64,000 nt of DNA from contig NZ_JARUBM010000002.1 in assembly GCF_029626175.1 (NCBI RefSeq), forward strand, positions 6,651,001 through 6,715,000. The letters are read 5' to 3'. This DNA is from Micromonospora sp. WMMD1082. Lineage in GTDB: Bacteria > Actinomycetota > Actinomycetes > Mycobacteriales > Micromonosporaceae. Numbering within the stretch: the first letter of the stretch is position 1; each line of letters begins with the position of its first letter. Of the stretch, positions 53,092-62,153 are shown in pieces. The notes below the pieces were generated by a model, which made no database searches, was not told the DNA's origin, and was given only the letters and a program-made list of their open reading frames with translations. Position numbers and translations under genes: made by a program.

Positions 53092-54114
53092 ATGGCAACG
53101 GCAAGCATCAAGGAGGTGGCGCGGCACGCCGGCGTGTCCCTCGGCACCGTCAGCAACGTGCTCAACCGGCCGAACACCGTCGCGCCCGCCACCCGGCAGC
53201 GGGTCCTCGACGCCATCGCCGAACTCGGCTACGTGCGCAACGACTCCGCGCGGCAGCTGCGCGCCGGCCAGAGCCGCACCGTGGCGATCGTCGTGCTCGA
53301 CGTGGCCAACCCGTTCTTCACCGACGTGGTCCACGGCGCCGAACAGGTCATCGAGGACGCCGGCGCGATGCTCATCGTCTGCAACAGCGGCGAGGACAGC
53401 GCCCGGGAACGCCGGCACCTCGAACTGCTGGAGGAACAGCGGGTGCGCGGCGTCCTCATCACCCCCGTCGCGCACGGGGTCCAGCCCAACCTCGAACGCC
53501 TCCACAACCGCGGCATTCCGGTGGTGCTCGTCGACCGCGGATCGGGGCAGGCCAGTCGCTGCTCGGTGGCGGTGGACGACCTTCTGGGTGGCCGGCTGGC
53601 CATGGCGCACCTGCTGGACCAGGGGCACCGACGCATCGCGTACGCCGGCGGCCCCTTCTCCATCCCCCAGGTGGCCGACCGGCACGCCGGCGCCGAGGCG
53701 GCGCTGACCGAGCGGGCCGTCGCCGCCGAGCTGAGGGTGGCGACGACGACCAGCCTGACGGTGGCCGCCGGCCGGCGCGCGGCCGAGGAACTGCTGACCC
53801 GGCCACCGGGGCAACGACCCAGCGCCGTGATCTGCGCCAACGACCTGATCGCCCTCGGCGTCCTGCAACAGCTGACCGAGCGTGGCGTGCGGGTGCCCGA
53901 CGACGTGGCGATCGTCGGGTACGACGACATCGAGTTCGCCGGGGCGGCGGCGGTGCCGCTGTCGTCGGTACGCCAGCCGCGCGAACAGCTGGGCCGTACG
54001 GCCGCTCAGTTGCTGCTGGAGGAGGCCGAGGCGGGCATGACGCACCGCCACCGGCACGTCGTCTTCCAGCCCGAACTCGTGGTGCGTCGCTCCAGCGACC
54101 GACGCCGCGGCTGA
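53092..54114 (+). CDS. LacI-family regulator of the rhamnose operon
   Basis: A 340-aa repressor: LacI helix-turn-helix SIKEVARHAGVSLGTVSNVL, hinge ARQLRAGQSRTVAIVVLDVA, and effector domain with NPFFTDVVHGAEQVIEDAGA, VVLVDRGSGQASRCSVAVDD, AVICANDLIALGVLQQLTER and VAIVGYDDIEFAGAAAVPLS. It is divergent from the rha-lut operon, and TGAAACGTTTCA-type operators occur at both operon promoters and, imperfectly, before itself. The likely inducer is L-rhamnose or L-rhamnulose (inference). The start has an AAGGGAG site just upstream. Confidence 0.92.
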   Translation: MATASIKEVARHAGVSLGTVSNVLNRPNTVAPATRQRVLDAIAELGYVRNDSARQLRAGQSRTVAIVVLDVANPFFTDVVHGAEQVIEDAGAMLIVCNSGEDSARERRHLELLEEQRVRGVLITPVAHGVQPNLERLHNRGIPVVLVDRGSGQASRCSVAVDDLLGGRLAMAHLLDQGHRRIAYAGGPFSIPQVADRHAGAEAALTERAVAAELRVATTTSLTVAAGRRAAEELLTRPPGQRPSAVICANDLIALGVLQQLTERGVRVPDDVAIVGYDDIEFAGAAAVPLSSVRQPREQLGRTAAQLLLEEAEAGMTHRHRHVVFQPELVVRRSSDRRRG

Positions 54115-54275
54115 CCCGGGTCACCTTGATCGTCCGCACATCGGTGACATGACCCACCGGTGCGGGAGTCACCGAGGTGTAAACGATCAGTCGGGATAAG
54201 AAAACTGTAAGCGCCGGCGGTTACGCTGAGCCCACGGCAGCGCCACGACGGCGTTGTGAGGCACCCGGGGGGAGG

Positions 54276-54337
54276 GCTCGCCGCGGCAGGCCGACGTTCA
54301 GCTCGGGACCAGTTGAACGCAGGATCCCGCGGCGAGC
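54276..54337. terminator. Nested palindrome downstream of the AfsR-like gene
   Basis: Outer arms GCTCGCCGCGG (54276-54286) and CCGCGGCGAGC (54327-54337) are perfectly complementary. Inside, CGTTCA (54295-54300) pairs with TGAACG (54314-54319). The structure lies 24 bases past the AfsR-like stop (54361) and 160 bases past the convergent lacI stop. It may act as a bidirectional terminator, though the 40-base interior is longer than usual. Confidence 0.5.
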
Positions 54338-54360
54338 GGCCGGTGGGCGACGACGGGGGC

Positions 54361-57216
54361 CTATCCGGCACGGTCGGCGGTGGACTCCGCCGACCGGTCG
54401 AGCCGGCGGCGGGCGTCCTCGATGGCCGGGTCACCGACCTCGTCGTAGATCTGTGCGGCCTGCCGCCAGGCGGCGACGGCCGCCGCCGGCTCCCCCATCG
54501 TCTCCCGCGTGTCGCCGAGCCGGAGGAGGGTCTCCGCCTCGTGGTACCGGTCGGCGGAGTCGCGGAACAGCTGGATCGCCTCCTCGTAGCAGTCGACCGC
54601 CCGGGCGTACTCACCGAGCCGGTCGTACGCGAAGCCGATGCTGTCCAGCGTCGCCGCCTGCCCGTTGCGGTCGCCGCTGCGGCGCTGCTCGGCCAGCGCC
54701 TCGGTGCAGCTCGCGATGGCCTGGGCGTACTCACCGGCGGTGGCCAGCAGCCAGCCGATCGCGTTCAGCGTGCGGGCCGCACCGGAGCGGTTGCCGGCCA
54801 GCCGGTAGAGCCGCAGCGCCTCGCGGGCCTGCGCGAGCGCCTCGTCCGGCCGCCCGAGCAGGTAACACAGCTCGCAGTAGTTGTGCAGGGTTTGCGCCTG
54901 GCCGGTCGGGTCGTTGAGGCGTTCGTACAGCTCCAGCGCGCGGCGCAGCCGGTACTCGGCGTCCTCGTGCTCGCCGAGGCGGGTGAACGCGCGCGACAGC
55001 AACCGGTTGGCGGTCGCCTGACCGGCGATGTCGTCGATCTTCTCGGCGGCGGCCAGCGCGATCTGCTGGACGGAGAGCTGGTCCTGCCAGAGACCACGCG
55101 GGGCGACGAACGTGTTCGACGCCCACGCGATCTGCCAGGCGTACGCCTCGAAGCCGCACTCGGCGGCCTGCCGGACCACCCGGAGCAGGACGCGGTGCTC
55201 CGCGGTGAACCAGGCCAGGGCGGTGTCGTGATCGGTCACCGGCCGCCGGGCCGCCGTGGGCAGCGGCGGCACCGGGTCGATGGGCGCCCACTGCGGCTGG
55301 AGCAGCAGGGCCGCCGGGTAGGCGCTGTGCAGGTAGTGGTCGTACAACCGCCGGCGGCCGGCACGCCGGTCCTCGGCGTGTTCGGACGAGTCCGCCAGTT
55401 CGGCGGCGTAGACCCGCAGCAGGTCGTGGAAGGAGTACCGCCCCGGCGCGTGCTCGGTCAGCAGATGCAGCCGGGTCAGTTCGCGCAGTGGTGGCCGGAC
55501 GGCCGCCGCGGACACGCCGGCGAGCGCGGCGGCGGCGTCGGCGGTCAGATCCGGGCCGGGGTGCAGCCCGAGCAGCCGGAACAGCCGCGCCGCGGCGGGG
55601 CTCAGGGCCAGGTAGGACCGGGAGAAGACCCGCCGGACGTCGCCATCGGCCAGGGCGTCCAGCCGCGCATCCGCCGAGTGCAGTTCGGCGGCGAAGGCGT
55701 CGAGCGGAAAGGCCGGGTGGGTGGCGACCCGTGCCGCCACCATCGACAGGGCGAGCGGCAGCCGGCCGGTGGCCGCGATGATGTCGGTGACCGCGTCCGG
55801 CTCGGCGGCGAGCCGGAGGGCGCCGAGCCGGCCGACCAGCAGGCTCATCGACTCGGAGTCTGAGAGCACGTCCAATCGCAGCGGCTCGGCGCACTCCGCG
55901 GCGACCAGCTCGGCGAGCCGGTCCCGGCTGGTGACCACGACCAGGCAACCGCCGGCGCCCGGCAGCAGCGGACGTACCTGGGCGGCGTCGCGGGCGTTGT
56001 CGAGCACCACGAGCATCCGGCGGGAGGCCAGCAGGCTGCGGTACAGCCCGGTCCTGGCCTCGGTGCTGGCGGGAATCCGGGCCTGGGGTACGCCGAGCGC
56101 TTCGAGGAAGCCCTGCAGGGCGTCGTCCGGAAACACCACGTCGGCCTCGTCGTACCCGTGCAGGTTCACGTAGAGCTGGCCGTCGGGGAAGCGGCCGGCC
56201 ACCCGGTGGGCCCAGTGCAGCGCCAACGTGGTCTTGCCCACGCCGGCCATCCCGGAGACGGCCGAGATGATCACTGTCGCCGGCACCGACCCGCCGGTGT
56301 CGACAAGCGCGTCCAGCCGGGCGAGCTCGGCGGCGCGTCCGACGAACTCCGGCACGGCGAGCGGTAGCTGCTCAGGTCGAGGGCCGGCCGGGGCGGGCAG
56401 GTCCGCCACCGCGGCCGGTCCCGGTTCCGGCTCGGTGGGGCCGGCCGGCGGGGTCGTGAGCAGACCGGGGCGGTGGTGCAGGATGTCGTCGTGCAGCCGG
56501 GTCAGGTGTGGGGCCGGGTCCAGGCCGGTCTCCTCCGCCAGGATCTGGCGGGCCTGCCGGAACGCGTCGAGCGCACCCGCCACGTCGCCGATGCGGTACA
56601 GGCCCAGCATCAACTGCCCCCACGCCCGCTGCCGCAGCGGGTGCTCGTCGAGCAGGACGCGCAGCCGGTGCACCACCTCGACCACGGCGCCGAGCTGCAG
56701 CATCGCCTCCGCGTAGTCCTCCTCGGCGAGCAGTCGCCGTTCCTGCAACGGGGCGACCCGGCGGGCCAGCACCGGCGGCAACGGCAGGTCCGCCAGGGGC
56801 ATACCGCGCCACAACTCCACCGCGCCGCCCAGCTCGACCTCGGCCCGGACGGCGTCGCCGGCGGCGAGGGCCTCCCGGCCGCGCGCGGCCGCCGCGTCGA
56901 ACCGATCCAGGTCCCGCTCGTCCGGCCCGACGCGGAGAAGATAGCCGCCGGCCGCGGCCGGTATCCGGTCCCCACGGTCGTCGCCGCCCAGCAACTGCCG
57001 CAACCCTCGGACGTACGTGCGCAGATTCGCCGCGGCCGAGGGGGGCGGTTGGTCGGCCCACAGCACCGACGCCAGCTCGCTGGTGCCGACGGTGTCGTTG
57101 GCCCGGAGCAGCAGGGCGGCCAGCAGCAGGCGTTGTTTCATCGAGCCCAGCGGGACGCGCCGGTTCCCGTGGTGGACCGTGAGCGGGCCAAGAATGTCGA
57201 AACGCAAGGGGACCAT
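54361..57216 (-). CDS. AfsR-type regulator (SARP/BTAD + NB-ARC + TPR)
   Basis: Large cytoplasmic transcriptional activator (951 aa). It has an N-terminal winged helix (FDILGPLTVHHGNRRVPLGS; LRTYVRGLRQLLGGDD) and a BTAD (about 95-240; APLQERRLLAEEDYAEAMLQ; ILAEETGLDPAPHLTRLHDD). The NB-ARC ATPase follows (about 290-560) with P-loop ISAVSGMAGVGKTTLALHWA, Walker B RMLVVLDNARD, and GRLPLALSMVAARVA. A C-terminal series of TPR units comes last (ATANRLLSRAFTRLGEHEDA; QTLHNYCELCYLLGRPDEAL; ATLDSIGFAYDRLGEYARAV). This is the AfsR architecture. ATG 57216 starts MVPLRFDILG. It is divergent from a second SARP. Confidence 0.93.
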   Translation of the reverse strand: MVPLRFDILGPLTVHHGNRRVPLGSMKQRLLLAALLLRANDTVGTSELASVLWADQPPPSAAANLRTYVRGLRQLLGGDDRGDRIPAAAGGYLLRVGPDERDLDRFDAAAARGREALAAGDAVRAEVELGGAVELWRGMPLADLPLPPVLARRVAPLQERRLLAEEDYAEAMLQLGAVVEVVHRLRVLLDEHPLRQRAWGQLMLGLYRIGDVAGALDAFRQARQILAEETGLDPAPHLTRLHDDILHHRPGLLTTPPAGPTEPEPGPAAVADLPAPAGPRPEQLPLAVPEFVGRAAELARLDALVDTGGSVPATVIISAVSGMAGVGKTTLALHWAHRVAGRFPDGQLYVNLHGYDEADVVFPDDALQGFLEALGVPQARIPASTEARTGLYRSLLASRRMLVVLDNARDAAQVRPLLPGAGGCLVVVTSRDRLAELVAAECAEPLRLDVLSDSESMSLLVGRLGALRLAAEPDAVTDIIAATGRLPLALSMVAARVATHPAFPLDAFAAELHSADARLDALADGDVRRVFSRSYLALSPAAARLFRLLGLHPGPDLTADAAAALAGVSAAAVRPPLRELTRLHLLTEHAPGRYSFHDLLRVYAAELADSSEHAEDRRAGRRRLYDHYLHSAYPAALLLQPQWAPIDPVPPLPTAARRPVTDHDTALAWFTAEHRVLLRVVRQAAECGFEAYAWQIAWASNTFVAPRGLWQDQLSVQQIALAAAEKIDDIAGQATANRLLSRAFTRLGEHEDAEYRLRRALELYERLNDPTGQAQTLHNYCELCYLLGRPDEALAQAREALRLYRLAGNRSGAARTLNAIGWLLATAGEYAQAIASCTEALAEQRRSGDRNGQAATLDSIGFAYDRLGEYARAVDCYEEAIQLFRDSADRYHEAETLLRLGDTRETMGEPAAAVAAWRQAAQIYDEVGDPAIEDARRRLDRSAESTADRAG

Positions 57217-57298
57217 CCATGGGGTGTGCCGTGGATATTGCGGCCGGCCACCGCCCAAGCCCAGCCGCCCCCACGCATCGGCCCTGGATACGGCAACG

Positions 57299-57331
57299 CT
57301 GTACATCGCTTGTACACAGGTTATACGTCGG
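57299..57331. promoter_or_regulatory. Three 11-bp-spaced repeats between divergent SARP genes
   Basis: The elements CTGTACATCGC, TTGTACACAGG and TTATACGTCGG follow each other with an exact 11-bp period; the shared core is TGTACA, TGTACA, TATACG. Each TGTACA is also a palindrome. SARP regulators bind heptamer direct repeats of this spacing. The array lies 50 bases from the second SARP start and 83 bases from the AfsR-like start, so one or both may be controlled here. Confidence 0.55.
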
Positions 57332-57380
57332 CCACCGTACCGTTCCTCCGTCCGTACCCGGGCATACCGGAGGAGCACGA

Positions 57381-59294
57381 ATGAGGTCAACGTCTCGTCC
57401 GCTCCGGTCGGACCACGGCTTCCGGCTCCTCGGTTCCCTTGAGGTGCACCGGCACGGCCGCCAGGTACCCATCGGGGCGCGCCGGCACCGGGTCGCCCTC
57501 GGCGCCCTCCTACTGGAGGCGAACCGGCTGGTGCCGATCGACCGGCTGACCGAGCTGATCTGGCCGGAGCAGGAGCCACCGCGTACCGCCCGCAACGCCA
57601 TCCAGGTCTCCATCTCCACGCTACGTGCTGCCCTGGGCGACAGCGCCCCCATCGTCAAGTCCGGCGACGGCTATCAGATCTCGGTCGCACCGCAGGCCGT
57701 CGACGTCCACCGGTTCCGTGATCTCGTGACCCGGGCCCGCGACGCCGAGCCGGCCCGCACCGTCCAGTTGCTGCGCGAGGCCGACGGGCTGTGGCGGGGG
57801 CCGGTGCTCGCCGGGACGCTCGCCGACGGGGCACGCCACCGGGTCGCCACCGGTCTGGACGAGGAGCGCGCCGCGGCGGTCGAGGATCGGATCGACGCCG
57901 AGTTGCAGCTCGGTCACCACCACGCGGTCGTGGGCGAGTTGTTCGACCTGGTGCGGACGTACCCGCACCGGGAACGCCTGTTCGGACTGTTGATGATCGC
58001 CCTGTACCGGGACGGGCAGCCGGTCCGCGCCCTGGAGCTGTACCAGGAACTGCGCAGTCGGCTGATCGAGGAGTTCGGCACCGACCCCGGTCCGGAACTG
58101 CGTCGCCTGGAGACCGACATCCTGCGGCAGTCGGCGGAGCTGCTGTCCGTCCGTCCGCCCACCCACCCGCCGGCGGAGCGGGCCCGCCCGGCGCGGCGCA
58201 CCTTCCTGCCTCCCCCGCCGCCGGACTTCACCGGCCGGGTGGCGGAAAGTACCCGCCTGCTGGCGCGCGCCGCCATCCCGGGGGCCCTCTCGGTGGTCAC
58301 GATCGACGGCATGGGCGGCGTCGGCAAGACGAGCTTCGCGGTGCAGGTGGCGCACCGGCTCCGCGAGACGTACCCGGACGGCCAGTTCTTCGTGGATCTG
58401 CGGGGACTCCGCCACGGCGACCCGCCACTGTCCGCCGAGGCCGCGCTCGGCGTGCTGCTGCGCTGCGCCGGCGTACCGGACGATCTGGTGCCGCCGGACC
58501 TCGCGGGCCGGGCTGCCGGATGGCGGTCGCTGACCGCGAACCGGCGGGTCCTGCTGGTCCTGGACGACGCCGTGGACGAGCAGCAGATCCAGCCCCTTCT
58601 GCCCGGGGCACCGGGCTCGCTCGCGGTGGTCACCAGCCGGCGGCGGCTGGTGGGGCTGGCCGGAGCGACCCCGCTCTCCCTCGACGTGCTGCCGCTCGAC
58701 CAGGCGGTGACGATGTTCCAGCGGGCCACGGCGGCACCGGGAGCGGCGGCCGCCGGGCCCGAGGTGGAGGAGGTCGTACGCCTCTGCGGCCGCCTGCCGC
58801 TGGCCATCCGGATCATCGCGGCCCGGCTGCGGGTGCGGCCCACCTGGACCATGGCCGACCTGCTGCGCCGGCTGCGTACCCGGCAGAGTCGGGTGTGGCT
58901 GCTCTCGACGGCGGACGGCACGAGGGTCGTCGACAACCTCGCCACGTCGTACCTCGCCCTGCCCGATCCGCTGGCCCGACTGTTCCGGCTGTTGAGCCTG
59001 CATCCCGGCGACGACTTCGATCCGGACGCGGTGGCCGCGCTCGCCGGTCTGGAGGTCGCGGTGGCCGAGTCGATGCTGGACCGACTCGTCGACGACAACC
59101 TGGTCGGCCAACGCGCGGCGGGCCGCTACCACCTGCACGAGATGACCCGCGACTGCGCCGTCGAGCTGTCGGAGCGGTACGACCCGGCGGTCGAGCGGGA
59201 GGCGGCGCGACGCCGGCTGTTCGACCACTACCGCTACCTCAGCACCCGCCACCCTCCCGCCCTACAGCTCAGTGGTGCATGCTCGCGCCCTTGA
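57381..59294 (+). CDS. SARP-family regulator with NB-ARC domain, lacking TPRs
   Basis: A 637-aa activator: winged helix (FRLLGSLEVHRHGRQVPIGA; IQVSISTLRAALGDSA; GYQISVAPQAVDVHRF), BTAD (about 105-250; LDEERAAAVEDRIDAELQLG; HRERLFGLLMIALYRDGQPV), a Pro-rich linker, then NB-ARC (about 290-560) with P-loop TIDGMGGVGKTSFAVQVAHR and GRLPLAIRIIAARL. It ends soon after a winged-helix-like segment (LHEMTRDCAVELSERYDPAV) without the C-terminal TPR array of its divergent neighbour. GGAGGAG precedes ATG 57381. Its last 26 bases overlap the convergent DUF2000 gene. Confidence 0.9.
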   Translation: MRSTSRPLRSDHGFRLLGSLEVHRHGRQVPIGARRHRVALGALLLEANRLVPIDRLTELIWPEQEPPRTARNAIQVSISTLRAALGDSAPIVKSGDGYQISVAPQAVDVHRFRDLVTRARDAEPARTVQLLREADGLWRGPVLAGTLADGARHRVATGLDEERAAAVEDRIDAELQLGHHHAVVGELFDLVRTYPHRERLFGLLMIALYRDGQPVRALELYQELRSRLIEEFGTDPGPELRRLETDILRQSAELLSVRPPTHPPAERARPARRTFLPPPPPDFTGRVAESTRLLARAAIPGALSVVTIDGMGGVGKTSFAVQVAHRLRETYPDGQFFVDLRGLRHGDPPLSAEAALGVLLRCAGVPDDLVPPDLAGRAAGWRSLTANRRVLLVLDDAVDEQQIQPLLPGAPGSLAVVTSRRRLVGLAGATPLSLDVLPLDQAVTMFQRATAAPGAAAAGPEVEEVVRLCGRLPLAIRIIAARLRVRPTWTMADLLRRLRTRQSRVWLLSTADGTRVVDNLATSYLALPDPLARLFRLLSLHPGDDFDPDAVAALAGLEVAVAESMLDRLVDDNLVGQRAAGRYHLHEMTRDCAVELSERYDPAVEREAARRRLFDHYRYLSTRHPPALQLSGACSRP

Positions 59295-59700
59295 GCACCC
59301 TGTCCACCGCGTTCCGCGGGCCGTGGACCGCGATCCCGACCAGGTCGAGCTTGTCGGTGGCGACGGCCCGCACGGCGGCCCGGTTGTCCCGGTCGTTGGC
59401 GGTGGCGAACAGGTCAGAGGTGAACACCGACACCGGCAGCTGCCGCCCGATCGCGCGCTCGTGCGCCGACCGCAGCAGTTCCTCGCCGCCCTCGAAGACC
59501 AGGACCGGCTGGCGGAACATGGACAGGTACCGCTGACCGCTCGCGTCCTCGTACGGCTCGCCGATCACCTCGGGGGCGGCCGTCCCGATGCCGCTGACCA
59601 GGAACGCGGTGACGTTCAGGCGCTGCCAGGTGAGCAGGTCGTCGCGGAGCAGTACGGCGATCTTCGTGTCGAAGCGTACGGGTGCTGTGTCAGGTTGCAT
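59269..59700 (-). CDS. DUF2000-family protein
   Basis: A 143-aa protein resembling the DUF2000 family, which has a peptidyl-tRNA-hydrolase-2-like fold: FDTKIAVLLRDDLLTWQRLN, VTAFLVSGIGTAAPEVIGEP, FRQPVLVFEGGEELLRSAHE and KLDLVGIAVHGPRNAVDRVL. The biochemical role is unknown. It is 69 bases downstream of the AraC regulator on the same strand; this pairing suggests joint regulation. Confidence 0.8.
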   Translation of the reverse strand: MQPDTAPVRFDTKIAVLLRDDLLTWQRLNVTAFLVSGIGTAAPEVIGEPYEDASGQRYLSMFRQPVLVFEGGEELLRSAHERAIGRQLPVSVFTSDLFATANDRDNRAAVRAVATDKLDLVGIAVHGPRNAVDRVLKGASMHH

Positions 59701-59769
59701 GAGCCGATGATCTGCCCCGGCCCGCCGGCGGTCTTGTACGAAGGTGACCTGATGGGCGGCAGCCCCGGC

Positions 59770-60609
59770 TCAGCCGGTCGACCTGGCGGCGCGGGAGAAG
59801 AGGCCAGGACTGACGCCGAGGATGCGCGTGAAGTGGCGGGTCAGGTGGGGCTGGTCGTAGAAGCCGCTGCTCCGCGCCACCGAGGCCAGCGGCTGACCGT
59901 CGAGGATCAGGCGCCGCGCGTGGTCGACGCGCCGGGAGGTGAGGTACCGGTGTGGCGTCGTACCGAACTCCCGGTGGAACGTCCGGACCAGGTACGAGGG
60001 ATGGAAGTGCAGCAGGCGGCCGGCGTCGTACAGCGACACCCCGTCCGCGACGTGCTGTTCGAGGAGGTCGCGCAGCAGATAGGCCGCCGTGTGATCGCGG
60101 GGGGCGGCGACGGCGCGCTCGCCCAGGTGTACGCGCACCCGGTCGACGAGCAGCGCCAGCAGCCCTTCGGCCCGCAACTCGTCACCGGGTTGCCGGAGAA
60201 CGCCGTGCAGTGCGGATAGTGCCCGGCGGAGCCAGGGATCGGTGAAGCTGGACGTGCCGACCGACGAGCCGATGAGGTCCACCGCCAGGTGACTCGCGTC
60301 GAGATAGATCACCCGTTTGCGGAAACCGTCCGGCCCGGCCGGACAGCCGTTGTGCGGCACGTGCGGCGGCAGCAGCGTCACCAGGTCGCGGGAGGCCAGC
60401 CGCTCGTGCCGGTGCAGGTCGTAGCGGACCGCACCGTCGTCGACGATGAGCAGCGTCCACGTGTCGTGGGCGTGCATGGGGTACGCGTGACCGGTGACGT
60501 GAGCGTGCAGCACCTCGGCGACGCCGGGCAGCCTCGGCCGCCAGGCCCGCATCTCCAGCGCGGTCCCGGCGTTGCGCCGCATCGGCTGCGCTCGCTCCGG
60601 CAGGTGCAT
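59770..60609 (-). CDS. AraC-family regulator with N-terminal cupin domain
   Basis: A 279-aa regulator. The N-terminal cupin-like ligand domain has GHAYPMHAHDTWTLLIVDDG and TLLPPHVPHNGCPAGPDGFR. The C-terminal AraC DNA-binding domain has LRDLLEQHVADGVSLYDAGR, LLHFHPSYLVRTFHREFGTT, then PLASVARSSGFYDQPHLTRH and FTRILGVSPGLFSRAA. Start ATG 60609 (MHLPERAQ) or ATG 60579 (MRRNAGTALEMR) are both possible. It precedes the DUF2000 gene. Confidence 0.9.
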   Translation of the reverse strand: MHLPERAQPMRRNAGTALEMRAWRPRLPGVAEVLHAHVTGHAYPMHAHDTWTLLIVDDGAVRYDLHRHERLASRDLVTLLPPHVPHNGCPAGPDGFRKRVIYLDASHLAVDLIGSSVGTSSFTDPWLRRALSALHGVLRQPGDELRAEGLLALLVDRVRVHLGERAVAAPRDHTAAYLLRDLLEQHVADGVSLYDAGRLLHFHPSYLVRTFHREFGTTPHRYLTSRRVDHARRLILDGQPLASVARSSGFYDQPHLTRHFTRILGVSPGLFSRAARSTG

Positions 60610-60823
60610 CTGGTTGAGGGTGCCACACGTCTTGTAACGGCTGGCTCAACCCGGAAACAGAAGCCTAAATTAGCGGCAACCATCGATGGCTTGTTCTTCC
60701 CTAACGTCCATATCGCACCGGATCCGGTGCACCACAAGGGCTCCCGGGATTGTCCATCCACAATGGAGTCATGCCCGGAGCGCGCCGGTCGCCGCGGTGG
60801 CCGGTTCAGGAAGGAGCAGCCCA

Positions 60824-62035
60824 GTGAGGCTCACCCCACACGTCACCCGCCGTCGGCTCGGCGCCCTGGGCGCCGCCACGCTCGCGGGCGCGCTACTCGC
60901 CACCGCCGGGGTCAACCCGGCGGCGGCGACCCCGGCGACCGGCACGGTCCTCGGTGCCGACCTGCCCACCGCCGTCGCGGGCGGCTACATCGTCGTGCTC
61001 AAGGACGGGCAGCAGCTCGACCGGAGCCGGGCGGAGGGTCTCGCCACCCGCTACGGCGGCCGGGTCGACCGGGTCTACGGGCGGACCGTCAACGGCTACT
61101 CCGCCACCCTCACCGAGCGGGCGGCCCGTCGGCTGGCCGCCGACCCCGCCGTCGCCTACGTCGAGCAGGACCAGCGGGTGCAGGCGCTCGCCACACAGGC
61201 GAACCCGCCGTCCTGGGGGCTCGACCGGATCGACCAGCGGAACCTGCCGCTGAACCAGTCGTTCACCTACGGGCCGAGCAACGGGGTCCGGATCTACGTG
61301 GTCGACACCGGCGTACGGATCACCCACCAGGACTTCGGCGGCCGGGCCGTGCACGGCTACGACGCGGTCGACAACGACTACAACACCGACGACGGCAACG
61401 GGCACGGCACCTTCGTGGCGTCGGTGGCCGCCGGCACCGCGTACGGGGTGGCGAAGAACGCCACCATCGTCGGCGTTCGGGTGCTCAACAACAGCGGTTC
61501 CGGCACCACGGCCGGAGTCATCGCCGGCGTCGACTGGGTCACCGCCAACGCGACCCGACCCGCCGTGGCCAACCTGAGCCTCGGCGGCGGTGCCAGCGCC
61601 ACCCTCGACGCCGCGGTCCGCCGGTCGATCAACGCCGGCATCACGTACACCATCGCGGCGGGCAACTCCGGCGTCCCGGCCACCGGTACCTCACCGGCAC
61701 GGGTCACCGAGGCACTGACCGTCGGCGCCACCGACCGCACCGACACCCGTCCCACCTGGTCGAACTACGGCACCGCGCTCGACCTCTTCGCGCCGGGTGT
61801 CTCGATCACCGCCGCCTGGCGGACCAGCAACACCGCCACGTACACCGGCAGCGGCACGTCGTTCTCCGCACCGCACGTGGCCGGGGCCGCCGCCATCTAC
61901 CTGCGGAACAACCCGACGGCGAGCCCCGCGACGGTGAACGCGGCCATCGTCGCGGCGGCCACCCCGAACGTGGTCGTCAACCCCGGAGCCGGGTCACCCA
62001 ACCGCCTGCTCTACATCGGCACCTTCGGAAGCTGA
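60824..62035 (+). CDS. Secreted subtilisin-like serine protease (peptidase S8, proteinase-K group)
   Basis: Secreted protease of 403 aa: signal peptide (Arg-rich start, hydrophobic core about 13-32, ending AAA), I9 propeptide inhibitor (AGGYIVVLKDGQQLDRSRAE; YSATLTERAARRLAADPAVA; YVEQDQRVQA), then the S8 catalytic domain. The triad is Asp in VVDTGVRITHQD, His in DDGNGHGTFVAS and Ser in GSGTSFSAPHVAGAAA; oxyanion Asn in AAGNSG. No C-terminal domain is fused. GTG 60824 follows AAGGAG by eight bases; upstream in-frame codons lack a ribosome site. A terminator hairpin follows. Confidence 0.94.
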   Translation: MRLTPHVTRRRLGALGAATLAGALLATAGVNPAAATPATGTVLGADLPTAVAGGYIVVLKDGQQLDRSRAEGLATRYGGRVDRVYGRTVNGYSATLTERAARRLAADPAVAYVEQDQRVQALATQANPPSWGLDRIDQRNLPLNQSFTYGPSNGVRIYVVDTGVRITHQDFGGRAVHGYDAVDNDYNTDDGNGHGTFVASVAAGTAYGVAKNATIVGVRVLNNSGSGTTAGVIAGVDWVTANATRPAVANLSLGGGASATLDAAVRRSINAGITYTIAAGNSGVPATGTSPARVTEALTVGATDRTDTRPTWSNYGTALDLFAPGVSITAAWRTSNTATYTGSGTSFSAPHVAGAAAIYLRNNPTASPATVNAAIVAAATPNVVVNPGAGSPNRLLYIGTFGS

Positions 62036-62060
62036 GCCGCAGCGGCACCCAGCACCACGA

Positions 62061-62089
62061 CCGTCCGCGCCGGCACTCGGCGCGGGCGG
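62061..62089 (+). terminator. Terminator hairpin after the S8 protease gene
   Basis: CCGTCCGCGCCG (62061-62072) pairs with CGGCGCGGGCGG (62078-62089) with one G-T wobble and a 5-base loop, 26 bases after the protease stop and 65 bases before the convergent small gene's stop. Confidence 0.7.
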
Positions 62090-62153
62090 TTCGCTGTCCA
62101 TCCGGGCCGGCGGGCATCCCGTTCGGACGGACGGTGCGACGCCGGAGCGGAGG

